Shown here: in pieces, positions 11,450 to 23,859 of the stretch
How the letters are laid out: each line of letters opens with the position of its first letter
Position numbering within the stretch: the stretch's first letter is position 1
Assembly: GCF_030445035.2 (NCBI RefSeq)
Contig: NC_080678.1
Coordinates: forward strand, 60,093,087-60,157,086
DNA from: Dasypus novemcinctus
Lineage: Eukaryota > Chordata > Mammalia > Cingulata > Dasypodidae
Reading direction: 5' to 3'
Length of the DNA stretch: 64,000 bases
Translations under genes and position numbers: made by a program
Notes under the pieces: model-generated
Told to the model about the DNA's origin: nothing
The model's database searches: none
Seen by the model: the letters and a program-made list of their open reading frames with translations, nothing else

Positions 11450-13035
11450 TGTTCAATTCTCCAATGTTCTTTTTTATCCTCTTTCTCAGCTCTTTATTAC
11501 TTCTTCCACTGAAACACCATCATCACATCCACACATTTACCTGTGTCTGTACACATATACTGCCTTAGTTCTGTTATATATGAACAATCCATGTTTCTGT
11601 ATAGCACTGAACCTTCTACTTGAACAGAAACTTCCAGCCTTTTCCTCCTCCTCGATTATATCACTCCAGCACTATCCATTGTTTCCCTAAATCATGAATT
11701 TTTCTCCTACTATATCAAACGGTCATATATCAAACTTACAAAGCTTAATACTTTCTCCCATCTTAGAAAAGCAAAAACCCTCTCTTGATCTTACTTTCTA
11801 TTCCAATTAATAATGTCTTTGCTTTCTTTAATAGTAAAATCCCTCCAACGATCATTGTCTCTTAACAGTTCTTCTCCCATCTTCAAATGCAATCACTCCA
11901 ATCAGGCCTTTCATCTCTACCACAACACTGAAATTGCTCTTGTCAACATCACTGTTGTCCTCTATGTTGCTTATGCAAACAATTATTTTTTTCAGTACTC
12001 ATCTTACTTGGCCTATCAACAGCTGATAGTACACCTTCCTGTGTGATCCAATTTGCTCCCAGAACACCACCTTCTGCAAGTTTTCATCCTCTCAGTCTCT
12101 TTGCTGGAGACTCATTTTAACAACCTAACCTCTGCAGGGGAATTTCCCCAGGGCCAGGTCTTGAACCACTTCACTTCTCTAGGTTCATTCACTCCTTCTC
12201 ATGAATTTCACAAATTTATGTGTCCAGCCTGTATTTCTTGTTTTGTTTTTTGTTTTTTTTTTTCAACCAAGCAGCCCAAGTGTTCCTTTTAAAATGTAAA
12301 TCAGCTAAAGCCATTCCTCAGCTCACAATTCAGCTGTGACATCCCGGCTCACTCAAAATAGAAGCCAAAGCCCTCTCAATGGCCTATAAGGCCTCCCCTG
12401 AACTAGTCCTCCTATTGCCTCTCAATCTTATTTCCTTCTGCCGTCTGTCCCTATCACTCACTCCATTCCAGTCATACTGTTCTTCATCATGGTCTTTAAA
12501 CTTGACCAGTGTGCCCTAGCCTTAGGGAATTTGAATTTACAGCTCCCCAGATACCTCTAAATCTCACTCTATAGCCGTTTAAAGTCTTTAGTCAAATCTC
12601 ACCTTCTGAGTAAAGACTTTCTGATCATTCTCTCCATCAAAACCCCCTCACTTCAATATTTGCCCCCTCCATTTTTTTTCTCATCATAGCATTTATCATT
12701 ATCTAACATATTATATATTTTAATTGTCTATTTATTGTCTGTCTCCCTACATTAGAACATAAGGTTGATGAGAGCAGAGGATTGTTGTTTGTTTTTCTAT
12801 TTGCTGCTGTATCCCCAGCACACAGCACTTGGCAGATACTATGTGTGTGTTCAATAAACATCACAGCAGCATCAGGAAAACCTGGGAACTTCTTAGAAAC
12901 ATATTATAAATGTTAGTTGTTGTTTCCCATCCCAGTCCAACAATCTGTGTTTTGACAAATCCTTCAGGTGTTGCATATTTCTGCTCAACTTTGAGAACCA
13001 CTGCAATGAATATTTGTTGAATAAGTACAGAAGTA
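11450..13035 (+). mobile_element. L2 LINE, RT remnant and 3' end
   Basis: Degenerate L2 in forward orientation. Near 11,880-12,050 the text parallels the RT block that normally ends 'DLSAAFDTVDH' (here 'LAYQQLIVHLP'). At 12,130-12,180 'GEFPQGQVLNHFTSL' corresponds to the RT motif 'GVPQGSVLGPLLF'. After an internal deletion the 3' part runs from about 12,300 ('aaatcagctaaagccattcc'), through 'atggcctataaggcctcccc', 'gtctgtctccctacattaga' and 'ctgctgtatccccagcacac', to 'gttcaataaacat', and resumes at 13,005 with 'gaatatttgttgaataag' after a MER5A insertion. None of the open frames here are intact. Confidence 0.85.
12862..13004 (-). mobile_element. MER5A (hAT-Charlie) inside the L2 3' end
   Basis: 'cctgggaacttcttagaaac', 'caacaatctgtgttttgaca', 'aatccttcaggtgttgcata' and 'aactttgagaaccactg' match MER5A in reverse order. 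It separates 'ttcaataaacat' from 'gaatatttgttgaataag', which together make the L2 terminus. Flanking 8-mers CAATAAAC and CAATGAAT agree at 6 of 8, consistent with the 8-bp duplication made by hAT transposons. MER5A is a short non-autonomous element with no coding capacity. Confidence 0.8.
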
Positions 13036-15224
13036 ATGAATTTTATTCCCATTACCCTTTTGTGAAGTATTGGAATTGCAAAAAGTTTTGGGTTAAAGTG
13101 ACATGCAGATAAATGAGTAAAACCATTTTTGTAGAATTTGTTTTTCTGATATGATTGATAAATCTAATAAGAAAAAAGTTCTAGTTTATCATTTAGAAAA
13201 TGAAAGCCACATGCTTTGTCCAAGGCATGAATCCAAATCTATTGAAAAGTGATAGACTTAGATAGTCATAACTGAATCTGTAAAATTAATTTATGGTTTT
13301 AATTCAGCTTTAGTTGAAACTTCTGTTAAAAATTAGATTCAAGAACTTTGTCCTACGATTTAAAATTTTTCACAAAGCTGTTATGAATTAAGTTACTTTT
13401 TTTGGTCTTTCCCTGTTCTTTCAATTATAATTTTCTTAGGTTAAACTGCCTCATGTCCACTACTTCCAATCAGATAACATCTAAGCATCTATTCCACATC
13501 TGATACCTGAAATACACTTTCAAGTACACTAAAGATAGGTCAGAGAGTATATTCTAGTTTGTGAAATCTCAAATATTCTATGATTACGAAGCAAGCTGGC
13601 AAATTTCTCCCATATGCCTATGCATGAAGCTATTAGGCACCTTCCCAGGATGACCAAGTGTATTTGATGGCTAAGAACCATTCCAGGTTACGTTTGTTTC
13701 CTAATGTAATTATTAGTAGCATCTCTTTTTCCCCAAAGTGTCTTGATTTGATAAATTATATGGTCACCTGATTTATGTCACATAACATATGCCACCCTTG
13801 GCCTACATTTTTCCATAATATATAAAGAAGATTGGAAAAGTGGGATTTAGTCATCTCCAATATTCACTAGGAAGTTATTTCTGAGAGGGTATTAAACATC
13901 TTAAATATTAGTTCTTTTAGCAATTAAGTGATGAAGAAAAACATTTTAATATGACATTTGTATGATATATATTTTATTAAAATTTTCTACTTAACATTTT
14001 ATTTCATTTATATTATATATATTTTAAAGTCTATTCTAACTCTGATACTAAGTGCCAGTATAAATTTCCATTGATGTCATATTTCTTGATATGTGCTATT
14101 AGGACAATATTATGATACTACTACTACAGTACACAGAAAAGTGAAAAATGAAATTATACACATTATTTTGCTTCAATTTTTCCTTTACTGCTTCAGCTAA
14201 CCCTACCATTTATTTGACATCATGGAGATTTAACCTCAGACTTCGTGCTTTTTAAAGAGGACCAATATCTCTGTGCAGTAATTACCATTGGGTATGATTA
14301 GAATTTCTGGGTTCTGTTCCATATGAGATTTTTGTCTGCATCATGCAAATAAATGTTCAGATTTCTTCACTGCAACACTCTCCACAGCTTTTAATATGCT
14401 AACATGCAATGTGACACTTATTTGTCTAAGATGTCATGCATCTTGAATTTTCTAGATAAGAGGTGCTATGCAGTTATCATGTCTGTCACTATGATCTTAA
14501 TCATGAAAATCACAAATGGTTTCCAAGATGGTCTATGTAAAAAAAGCATATGCCACACATAGTGGAAGGATTCATTCATTGTGGCTTCTGGTACATTCAT
14601 AGCATCAGCTTAGCATCCTTAACAATGCTATCTTTAGGTGAAGGAAATCCATCTGAGAGGTAGGAGCAGTGTGAGAAAACATTCCCCAATTAGGCCACAA
14701 TATATCTCAGATATTTGGAGATATTTTTAGTTCATCCTTGCCATTTATTGTTTAAGTTTACAAACCTGAGAAGATATTTATAATGGATCATGTTAAGTTG
14801 TGCTAATAATGAAGTAAAGCATAAAGTCTAGAGTGTTTATGACCAGAGTTTCTCCTATTTTTATTATACAAGAAATCATTCAATTGATTCTGATGACAAG
14901 ATAAATCAGTTGGTTATGTAGCTGACATCTATGGAAAATAAGTTCCATTTCGTAATTTCACTTACATTTCCTGGAGATTTACTCTAACACCCTAATTAGA
15001 TAACTTGCCTTCTGTTTCTCCAATTCAACTCTTAAAATACTGTCAAAGTACAATTCTAAAACACAAATAAGTATGTTCCCTACAGAAGAGCGTTCAAATG
15101 ATTCAGCATGGTATTCCAGGGCTTCCATGCTCTGGCAAAGTGGTGTGCTTCTTTCTCTCAGCGTCCATGCCAACAAGCAGGGACTATAACAAAGAGTGAT
15201 TTCACTTACTATTGTTCCTACAGT
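13036..15224. other. Repeat-poor non-coding block
   Basis: About 2.2 kb in which I recognise no gene and no repeat. The stretch 14,160-14,560 is less AT-skewed and contains an octamer-like 'atgcaaat' at 14,344 and few simple runs. It could be conserved non-coding DNA, but that cannot be shown from one species. Confidence 0.4.
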
Positions 15225-15238
15225 CTGAGTTTATTCTT

Positions 15239-15610
15239 TTTTTTTTTTTTTTAAGATTTATTTATTTATTTAATTCCCCCTCTCCCCCGGTTGTCTGTTC
15301 TCGGTGTCTATTTGCTGAGAATTGTTTCTTTGTCCGCTTCTGTTGTCGTCAGCGGAACGGCAAGTGTGGGCGGTGCCATTCCTGGGCAGGCTGCACTTTC
15401 TTTCACGCTGAGCGACTCTCCTTACGGGGGGCACTCCTTGCGCGTGGGGCTCCCCTGCACGAGGGACACCCCTGCGTGGCAGGGCACTCCTTGCGCGCAT
15501 CAGCACTGCGCATGGGCCAGCTCCACACGGGTCAAGGAGGCCCGGGGTTTGAACCGCGGACCTCCCATGCAGTAGACGGACGCCCTAACCACTGGGCCAA
15601 GTCCGTTTCC
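15239..15610 (-). repeat. DAS-III SINE, complete, with TSD
   Basis: Full-length reverse copy: T tail and 'aagatttatttatttattta' at the left, 'ggttgtctgttctcggtgtc', 'gccattcctgggcaggctgc', 'cctgcgtggcagggcactcc', and the tRNA-like head 'ggtttgaaccgcggacctcc' to 'aaccactgggccaagtccg' at the right. The TSD is 15,225-15,238 (ctgagtttattctt) and 15,611-15,624 (ctgaatttattctt), one mismatch. It keeps many CpG dinucleotides and looks younger than the copy at 15,910. Overlapping open frames up to 163 codons are SINE translations. Confidence 0.95.
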
Positions 15611-15909
15611 CTGAATTTATTCTTAATAAGAATCTTTCTCCCTTATCTGACATCATATGTTGCTGCCCACTCTGGTGCTTTTATGTTTCTCTGCCAGCTA
15701 TAAACATTTTTTTCCACTAGAAGCCAAGCAGGAAGTTTTACCCAGGTGTCTCTTCTATATTTCATAATTAGAACTGAATGCAATTATTCAGAGCATATTT
15801 TATCTTTTGAAGATTGTGGTTAAATAGCCACATTTTCCTTTGGAGAAGTATCATGAGAATTATTTATTTTTTCCACATCTAACTATGTACATTTGCAGAA
15901 AAATATAGA

Positions 15910-16290
15910 ACTTTTTTTTTTCTTCAGATTATGTATTTCTCTCCCCTCTCTCCACTGTCTGCTCTCTGTGTCCATTCACTGTGTGTTCTTCTGTGTCTGC
16001 TTGTATTCTCCTTAGGCTGCTCCAGGACCTGATTCTGGGACCTTCCGAAGTGGGAGAGAGGCAATCATTCTCTTGCACTACTTCAGCTCCCTGGTCTTCT
16101 GTGTCTCTTATTGTCTCTTCTCTGTGTCTCTTTTTGTTGTATCATCTTACTGTGCCAGCTCTCCATGTGCACCAGCATTCCAGTACCAGGCAGCACTCCT
16201 GCATGGGTCAGCTCGCCTTAACCAGGAGGTCCAGGGTTCGATACCCAGGTATAGATGGGACCCCAATTGCTTGAGCCCACATCTGCTTCC
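15910..16290 (-). repeat. Diverged DAS-related SINE
   Basis: Reverse copy with a T tract at 15,911-15,920, 'ctgctctctgtgtccattca', 'tgtatcatcttactgtgcca', and a tRNA-like head at 'ggtccagggttcgataccca' to 'tgcttgagcccacatctgct'. The 9-bp TSD AAATATAGA is at 15,901-15,909 and 16,291-16,299. Its middle (16,020-16,100, 'ctgattctgggaccttccga') does not match the DAS-III at 15,239, so it is probably a different or composite subfamily. Confidence 0.8.
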
Positions 16291-16299
16291 AAATATAGA

Positions 16300-19200
16300 G
16301 GTTTAAAAACAGGGAGCTTATTACATTTGAAACAAAGCAAGAAAACACTACTTATCTGCAGATACAGCCACTCAAACAAACTTGTAAAACCACCTGAAAA
16401 TCAGAGTCTACTGCTTTAATCCTTTCCCATGCAGAACATAAAATATATCACTTAATTTAAAATTATCTATTAGAGTCTTTTCTATGACAGCCAACTTGGT
16501 TGCTGTAGACATTCTTTCTGCCTAGTAAAGATAAAGTTTCTTAAAGAACCACATATTGTGGTTAGGCATTGATATCTTAAACTGAGTTTTTATAGTGATA
16601 TAAGTCCTAAACCTCAGAAAAGTAGTCTATTCATTTATGATGGAAAACAGTTATTTAACAAGTTGTTGCAAATACCAATAATGAGAATTTATTTTCCATT
16701 GTCTAAGAACTTTTTTATTGAAAAGCCAACACAAGCCCTTTTTCTATAATTATTTCACTGTTTCGTACTTGCTTAATCAAGTTAGGTTTGTATTTAAGCA
16801 AAACTAATATCTATTGAATTATAGGATGAAAATGAAGATAAATATATTTATCTGACTGCATAAATACACTAATCCACTTTTGTGCTTTTACTTTAAGAAT
16901 TCAGATCTTATATGAAATTAAACCTCATTATTATGAACACTTTTTTAGCAACGTTAAGCTCCTTCTTTACAGTGATTTTTCAGGTTGTCTGGCTTTTTAA
17001 AATTTCAATATTTCTTGCATTTATATTAATTGAAAACTTAAAAGGCTATGAATGGATTGTGGTATTAATAGCTCCCCTTAGGTTTCATTGTCATTTTTTT
17101 AAATTAAAAAAGTGTGTGTTTGTTGGCAGGCATGCCTTGTCTGAAAATGGTCTATATTGGAATTTTCAAAAGTTAGCCCAATTATATGATCTATTTTGTA
17201 GTTTGTCCAGATTTTTATAGAGTCTTTATAACAAGAAGTTTGTTTAATTGATCCATTTTTAAAATTGCTTCAACTCTCTACTTGGTGTATATTATCAGCC
17301 TGTTTCTGGCAATTTGTTCATTGCAGTTGTGCTGTCATCCACTTTGCCATACCCAGAACAACTGTGTAGCATTCCACATGTATAACAAAACAGCTAGAAT
17401 AAACACATTGACCTTAGTATGACACTCCAGTGTAGGCGGACTGTATACATAATCATGGCCACAGCCTGCTTGGCTTGCTCAAGGTCATGTAACAAATGTG
17501 GATTTGGTTACAATTGGAGTATTTCAGTTTCTAGCGTGGGGTTGACTTTAAAAAAGCCGATCTGGACACTTTTTTTAGGGTTCCAACAAGCCCTATAAAA
17601 GTCATCTCAGTTTTATAAAGTGCATTATTTTTATGAGAAAAAAAAAGTTGCATCAGTCTAATGCCACTCTCTTAAGTGAGTAGCTTTACAACTAGGGCAT
17701 ATACACTTCTAAGGACTATGTTGAACTGGGCCAGAAAGCATGCTATGTCCAACATTGCACATCTTTGTTGGGTGTCAGTTTTACTCCATCACTGTGGAAA
17801 AATATATATAAAAGTAAAACAAATGTATTATATAATGGCCTACCAAATCCATACACAATTTTAAAAATCTAAGCTTTCAAGAAAATTAAATCTTGAGTCT
17901 ACCTTCAGGCTAAACAGGCAAAAGTTCCTTGTATTCTGAGTACCAATTTGGGTATTTCAGTGGAAGTTTGAGACTCACTGGCAAATCTCAATGTCAGAGA
18001 TTTTTCCATCTTATTTAAAAGTTAGATGATTTTGAATGCTACATTTACTCTACCAGATAAAGGTAGCCCTAAGTAAAAATCATTCCCTATTTGTACTGGA
18101 AAAAAATCTCAACTGTTTTCTCATTATTAGTCATAGGCTTTTTCAGTAATTTTTAAAAATATTACTATATTACTAACTAAACTGTTTGTCGGTTTATTCA
18201 GTATTTAAAAAGCAAGCTGCAAAACAAGCAAACAAAAACTTGTAGTTATGTCCTCCCTTTTTGTGAACTTCCAAGAAACTTTGAACCATCTTTATGGCAC
18301 TTATTGCCTACTTTGTGCTATATGTTGATTTGTTTTTCTTAGGGAGAGACTATGTCATATACTTACATAAAAGAATTTTGAAACACAGTAAATGTTCAGG
18401 GAACTTTTATGAATGGATTCACTTTTAAATAAATGCTTGAGTCCTGATTATTAAATCTAGCAGATTTAAGTATTTAAAGACCCCTATTGTTTTCAATCAG
18501 AAAAAGATTCAGTGTTCAGAAAGTAAAGCGGAATTTTGAGAGCTTTGGTTGCAGTTTTCATAATTGCCCTGTAATTCATGCCTGGTCCTCTCAGTGGACC
18601 ACTCCAAGTTCACTTTACTTTCTGGGGAATGTCTTGTTTGAAAGAAACAGAAATTTCACTGTCTTTGTCAGAATATACCTACCAGATATAGACTTTTAAA
18701 ACACTGAATGTGCACCCTTTTGCTAATGTATGATTATTAGACTAAACTTCATACACGCTCATTTTTGTCTTCTGAGTACAACCTTTAGAACATAATATTT
18801 TTCTCCTCAAACTCATCTCTCCCCTAAAATAAAACCACAAATCATTAGATATAATTGGTAGCACTAAATTGAGGATATCTAAAAACAGCAACCTGTAACC
18901 TTGGGAATTTTAGGTGACATAAATACAATGGCTGAGAGCATTTTTAACCACAGAATTTTTGTCTTTTATACTTAGACCCTTTCTAGGTTGTTGAGTTGCT
19001 CTCCTTGTGGTCCATATTAAAAAATGCTTATGTTCAGGAACTACACGGTTCACATCCCATATTTTTGTTTATTTTTGTTTAGTTGTTTTTTTCCTCCAAT
19101 GAATCCATATTTGTAACCAGCTTGTAATGTCTGGTTAGATTCCCAGTCAGACAAACACACACACTTTCTGAGGAGTGATAGCAATTCTATACCTGCTTGT

Positions 19201-20410
19201 TTAAAATTTGTCTGACAATGAGTCAGAAGCCCACAGTGATTTTTGTTTTTGTTTTTTCATACAAAGCTCTCAGATTCATTTAGCAATCTGGAATAATTTC
19301 CTTTCTGTCTTTTGATCTTTATAATCTAAGAAAAGTGCTTTCAATGCTTTCAGTCTTTCTGTCTGATATAAAAGTGATATCGTGTATGTCACAGAGAAAA
19401 TAATACCTTCCCTATTCCATTAAGTTGTACTGACTTATCACAAAAACTTGGTTTCTGGTTACATCATCACTAATGTTGTTAGTGCCTGGGGAAACGTAGC
19501 TACTCTAATTAGCAGTAAATCAAAGTCCTTTCTCTCTGATGGGGAAGGACTGTGAAATAAATTGTGATGGGTGAGCTGTGTCAGTGAGCTTCAGTGATTA
19601 GGAGGATTGCTTGACAAGGCTATTAAGACTATGCCCCTAGGAAACCACACCCATTTAAGGAGGGGCTGGGTTACTACATTTTCTGTGGTTTTACTGTTGA
19701 TCTCTATTTCCTCATACAAGAGTTCACTATAATTGACAATCAGACTGGTAATACACAGGATGTTTTAGTCTAAATATTTGAAGGTGCTTTTTTTTTGGGT
19801 GCTCTAATGAAGCAGTATATTTTAAATTGAATCAACAAGACCATAAGATTATGGTTAAAAGTGACTATGTTAAGACATTAAAATAAATAGGAAAAGACAA
19901 TATTCTGAGGGGGAAAATGAGATGAAAATGCAGATTATTCTGTTAAAACACACACATTCAACAAAAAATGTACAAATAATTAGCCTGGATTATCTGACTT
20001 TAATGGCTATAGTTCTCAAATTCACGAGTTGACCAGGTCTCTAGGTTATTTTGCTTATATGAATAGCCCCCAAGTTATAGAGCATCAGGAAGAAAATATC
20101 CTTTTACAGAGCTCAGTCTAGACATATTCAGGTTAATTATAAATATGAGTTTAAAAATTATGAAGTGATAATGCACCAAAGCCAACAGTATTGATAAATG
20201 TAGAAATTATTATTAGTCTTCAGTAATTAAGAAGTGATTTGCAAGAAATCAGAGGATACATATTCTTTGTTTCATCGGGCTAAGAGACCCCATTGAGAAT
20301 GTATTGGTGGACATCTGAGAAACATTTGATAGACACGTAAATCTTTGCGCTTCTTTTAGTTTAACCTCTTTATCAAACTCTAAGCACTCCCTACTATGGC
20401 CTCCAAAGAC
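16300..20410. other. Repeat-poor non-coding block
   Basis: Four kilobases with no gene and little that I can assign. A possible L2 3' scrap lies near 18,290-18,420 ('atggcacttattgcctactt', 'agtaaatgttcagggaactt'). Blocks at 17,280-17,620 and 19,440-19,700 are compositionally more complex than their surroundings and could be conserved non-coding DNA. The open frames at 16,912-17,220, 17,676-17,864 and 18,487-18,699 have no motif or splice signals that would support exons. Confidence 0.4.
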
Positions 20411-20414
20411 TCAC

Positions 20415-20555
20415 ATTAATGGTTTTCAACCCTGGATATGGGAAAATTAACTTGAAGTAATTAAAAGTACTTTTGTTTGGGCCCTACAACAACTGAATTG
20501 GTATAACTGGGGGTAGCGGCAGGCATCAGTATTTTTCAAATGCTCAGTGGAGGAG
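20415..20555 (+). mobile_element. MER5-type hAT fragment
   Basis: 'ggttttcaaccctggatatg', 'tttgtttgggccctacaaca', 'ctgaattggtataactgggg' and 'ggcatcagtatttttcaaat' follow the MER5B/MER5A1 consensus in forward order. It is non-coding. Confidence 0.7.
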
Positions 20556-21000
20556 AAGCACTGGCTTCCGAGCTCTGCATAGCTCTTCTAACTCTTCTTA
20601 CCACTCTCCTTTGTACTCCTTAAGCTTGAACTACTCACTTCCTTCTTCTCTTCAAATTCACCAAGCATATTCTTGCCTAAAAGTGTTGCTCCTGTTTATT
20701 ATGCTACCTGGAATTCCCTTCCCCCATATCTTACTTGGTTCTTGATATTAAAGATTTAGCTCAAATGTCACCATGTCAAAGAGGATTTCCCCGAAGTGCC
20801 CCCCAGTCACACTATCACTTTATCCTTTTTTATTTTCGTCACAATCCTCTTTAAAAAATTTTATAGGTGTTTGTAGGATTACTCAGTATCTCTTGCCAAT
20901 ATTAGAAAATTTCTGTTGTAGTAAAAACCTTGTATTCCTGCACCATTATACTAGATCCTATATCAGTGCTTAATAGCACATTATAAACACATAATATTCA
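20556..21000 (+). repeat. L2 LINE 3' fragment
   Basis: 'tgctacctggaattcccttc' (family: 'ctgcctggaatgctcttccc'), 'aagatttagctcaaatgtca' and 'ccatgtcaaagaggatttcc' are L2 landmarks in the correct order. The short plus-strand frame at 20,773-20,973 lies inside it and is a remnant. Confidence 0.75.
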
Positions 21001-21170
21001 TTCATTTTAACAAATACATATATTAAGCATTATTATGTTACAGTAATTTTCTTCTAGGCACTGAAGATAAAGCAATGAACAAAACAGCATATATAAAAAG
21101 ATAAATGATCACACAACTATATTACCCAGTGTCCAGTGAACAGGCGCTAGATAAAGTCCATTCTTACAGG
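21001..21170 (-). repeat. L2 LINE 3' end
   Basis: 'tattcattcattttaacaaa', 'cttctaggcactgaagataa' and 'agcaatgaacaaaacagcat' are the reverse of the L2 terminus. It meets the forward L2 on its left, so two L2 pieces stand tail to tail here. Confidence 0.7.
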
Positions 21171-22689
21171 GAATTTTCTTTTTTAATGCCATTGAACTTC
21201 TGCAACTATATCCATAGAAATATATTCAGAATTTACAGGACTGCAGCCTAGCCTACAGAGAGGAATAGCATGCCCAATCCAATGGAACTTAGATCCTGAG
21301 CATGGCTCTATAAATACTAGTAGCTATAAGATATTAGATAAGGATTTAACAGGTAGTTATTAGGAGCAGAGCTTCTGGAGTCAGACAGAGTTGAGTTAAA
21401 AGATGGGCACTTACAGTTACTCTGCTATTCAATTTTTCTCATGTATAAAATGTAAATAATGGTAAGTCACTGCTTCCTTTGATTGGGTTGAGGATTAAAT
21501 AAGGCAAAAAAAAAAGTCACATAATTCACTTTAATTAATAATAGTTGTGTTTGTAATTCTTCTGTTTTCCTCCTTTGCTTTGATTTCTTCTTTTGTGAAA
21601 CAACGGTATAGACTATTGTTTCTGCAATCTTTTCCAGAGGCCACATTTTCAAACTATTGTAGGCCTGTTAGCTTTGCTGATTACACATGGGTCCCTGACA
21701 ATGAGGACCCGCTTCTTTTTTAAATATACATATATTCCAGGAAAATGTAGTGAGTTGTTGTAGACTTCTAGGCTCTTCTATTTTCAGGCTTTTGGAATGA
21801 TTGAGAACAATGCTGTAATAATACTCCATGATTTACTACTCATAGTTTTGAGGTTTGTTTTTGCTTGTTCCCTTCTTTTACCTTATCAGTCTGCAGCTTT
21901 ATCGGATACTATATATCTATATTATTACTCTAAGCATCTGCAAGTCTAATTTTCAAAACATTACTTTCTTTGAATATATAGTTTCGACCCAATGGAATAT
22001 GTTAGCCCAAACCTTATTATATTGCTTCTGTCTTTGAATGATGAAGGAAATAGCTTTGGGTGGGTAGCCAGCCAGTCTGACTGGGCCATTGGGCACAGGC
22101 TCCCTGGTCACTGGGGATCACTAACGCCTAATGCTTCTCTAATTATAGACATGTCTCATTCCTGGCTATTTAATGGCCTCACCACAGGGAGTGACTCCAC
22201 ATCCTGACTGGAAACCTAGCTTCATTAGCTTAAACTGTACATCATAACCTTCTAGTTTTACAATAACCCAAGGGGCCCTCACTGCCAGAACTACGGCAAT
22301 GTGACAGTCTTAGTATTTTAGCATGGAGACAGATAAGAATTTATGACTTCCAACTTTAAAAGAAGAAAGGTAAAGCACTATAAGATATGGTTTTAAAAGA
22401 AAGTGTCATGCCAAAACATGGAAAAAATGCAATGATTCTGTTCCACCAATTACCTTCTTAAAAGTGTCCCTCCCTTCCTAAACTAGGCAAGGTCTACAGC
22501 GAGACTCAATGCTATTGACGTTTGAATAAAGACTGAGACATTGTGATTCAAAAGAGCCTTTAAATAGACTTATTACCTATTTGAGAGTTAATGCAGCTAG
22601 AAATAAAAGAATTATCTCTCAATTTGGATCAGAAATTTGATCTCCATAGTCAATCCTTGTTTATATCACTTTAATAAGAACAGCAACAA
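21171..22689. other. Unassigned non-coding DNA
   Basis: No gene and no named repeat recognised. The short frames at 21,467-21,652 and 21,855-22,207 lack motifs. Confidence 0.4.
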
Positions 22690-22935
22690 TAACATTAAAT
22701 AATAAAATTTACTGCTGATTATGGAACACCTTTCATGCATTGGACTCTGTATTAGGTACTTTACATACTATCTCCCCAGATATTCCCAATGACAAAGCAA
22801 GGCGATGGTCTCCATTTTATACAGCTAGAAACCAAGATTTGCAAAAGTTTAGTGAGTTGCCCAAGGTCACACAACCCAGGGCAAGGTTGAAATTTGAATT
22901 CTTGCTTCACTTTAACTCCCATGCTCAGTCTCCCA
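22690..22935 (-). repeat. MIR SINE
   Basis: Long reverse MIR: 'tgtattaggtactttacata', 'tggtctccattttatacagc', 'gttgcccaaggtcacacaac' and 'ggttgaaatttgaattcttg' match the consensus in order. The frame at 22,740-22,955 is MIR sequence. Confidence 0.85.
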
Positions 22936-23059
22936 ATTCACACTGCCTCCTTTAGGCTTTGTTGCTCTATGATAATATAATGCCCCAACCTTTAAGAGGG
23001 CCATGCTCCAGTCTCTGTGCTTTCATAGATCTTTTCAACCTTCTTTTACAGTAATAAGG

Positions 23060-23670
23060 TACATTCCTTAGCAATAATAATAACTGACTTTTATTGATCA
23101 TTTATTATGGTCAAGCACATAGTAACTGTGGTAGATTGACTTATGTACCCTAGTTTAGCCATGTTCTTAATAACAGTCCATTATCCTGTGTATATGAACC
23201 CATCCTAAACAGGACCTCTTAAAAGATGTTATTTTTGTTAAGGTGCTGCCCAACTGAATGAGGGTAGGTCATAATCCATATTATTGGAGGCCTTATAAAG
23301 AGAAGACACCAGAAGCCAGAAGTTAGAGAAACAGGAGTAAGAAGCTTGATGTTAGCAGAGACCAGAAGAGCCGAGAAAGGAAGGACTTTGCCATGTAACA
23401 GGAGGCAGAGATATAGGCCAAGGAACCCAGGGATTGCTGGCAGCCGGCACCAGAACGCTGCAGACTATGGAAAAATTCAAGCCTTGCTGACTACTGACTT
23501 TGGATTTCTAGCCTCAAAACTCTGAGCCAGTATATTCCTGTTGGTAAGTCAAAACCAGTCTGTGGTACTTGTGATTGCAGCTCTGGCAAACTAAGAGAAT
23601 ACACTTCATTTAATCTTTAAATTAGCCCTTTCAGAGTGCCAGGTAATTCATACTGAAAAAGTTCTTCAGG
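23060..23670 (-). repeat. MIR SINE split by an LTR
   Basis: Left part 23,060-23,126 ('ttttattgatcatttattat', 'gtcaagcacatagtaac') and right part 23,604-23,670 ('ttcatttaatctttaaatta', 'gtgccaggtaattc') are fragments of MIR-like reverse sequence on either side of the LTR at 23,127-23,603. I infer one older MIR opened by the LTR; the match is weak. Confidence 0.45.
23127..23603 (+). mobile_element. MLT1/MaLR-like solo LTR
   Basis: Starts TGTGGTAGATTGACTTATG, then 'gtgctgcccaactgaatgag', 'aggccttataaagagaagac', 'gccaaggaacccagggattg', 'gactttggatttctagcctc' and 'agtctgtggtacttgtgatt', ending 'ggcaaactaagagaataca'. The order matches MaLR LTRs ('ccaaggaacgccaaggattg', 'tttcagacttctagcctcca', 'tttgtggtactttgttatgg'). 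It has TG...CA ends. It is related to but distinct from the copies at 6,725 and 42,857. Confidence 0.8.
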
Positions 23671-23859
23671 GAAAACTGTGAGAAATCATTTATCCATACA
23701 GCAACACTTGTAGTGCATGTAAATGTTCACACTATGTAAAACTATATCAGGGTTAAAAATGAAGGAAAGTCCTCAGTGACCAGGCAATGATGACCCCTCT
23801 CACCAGAGTAGGGGAAAAAAAGCATAAATATTGGTAAAAGAAAACAGTATTTATTTTAG

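Noticed and set aside
15212-15703. 163-codon plus-strand open frame
   Set aside because: Translation of the reversed DAS-III SINE at 15,239-15,610.
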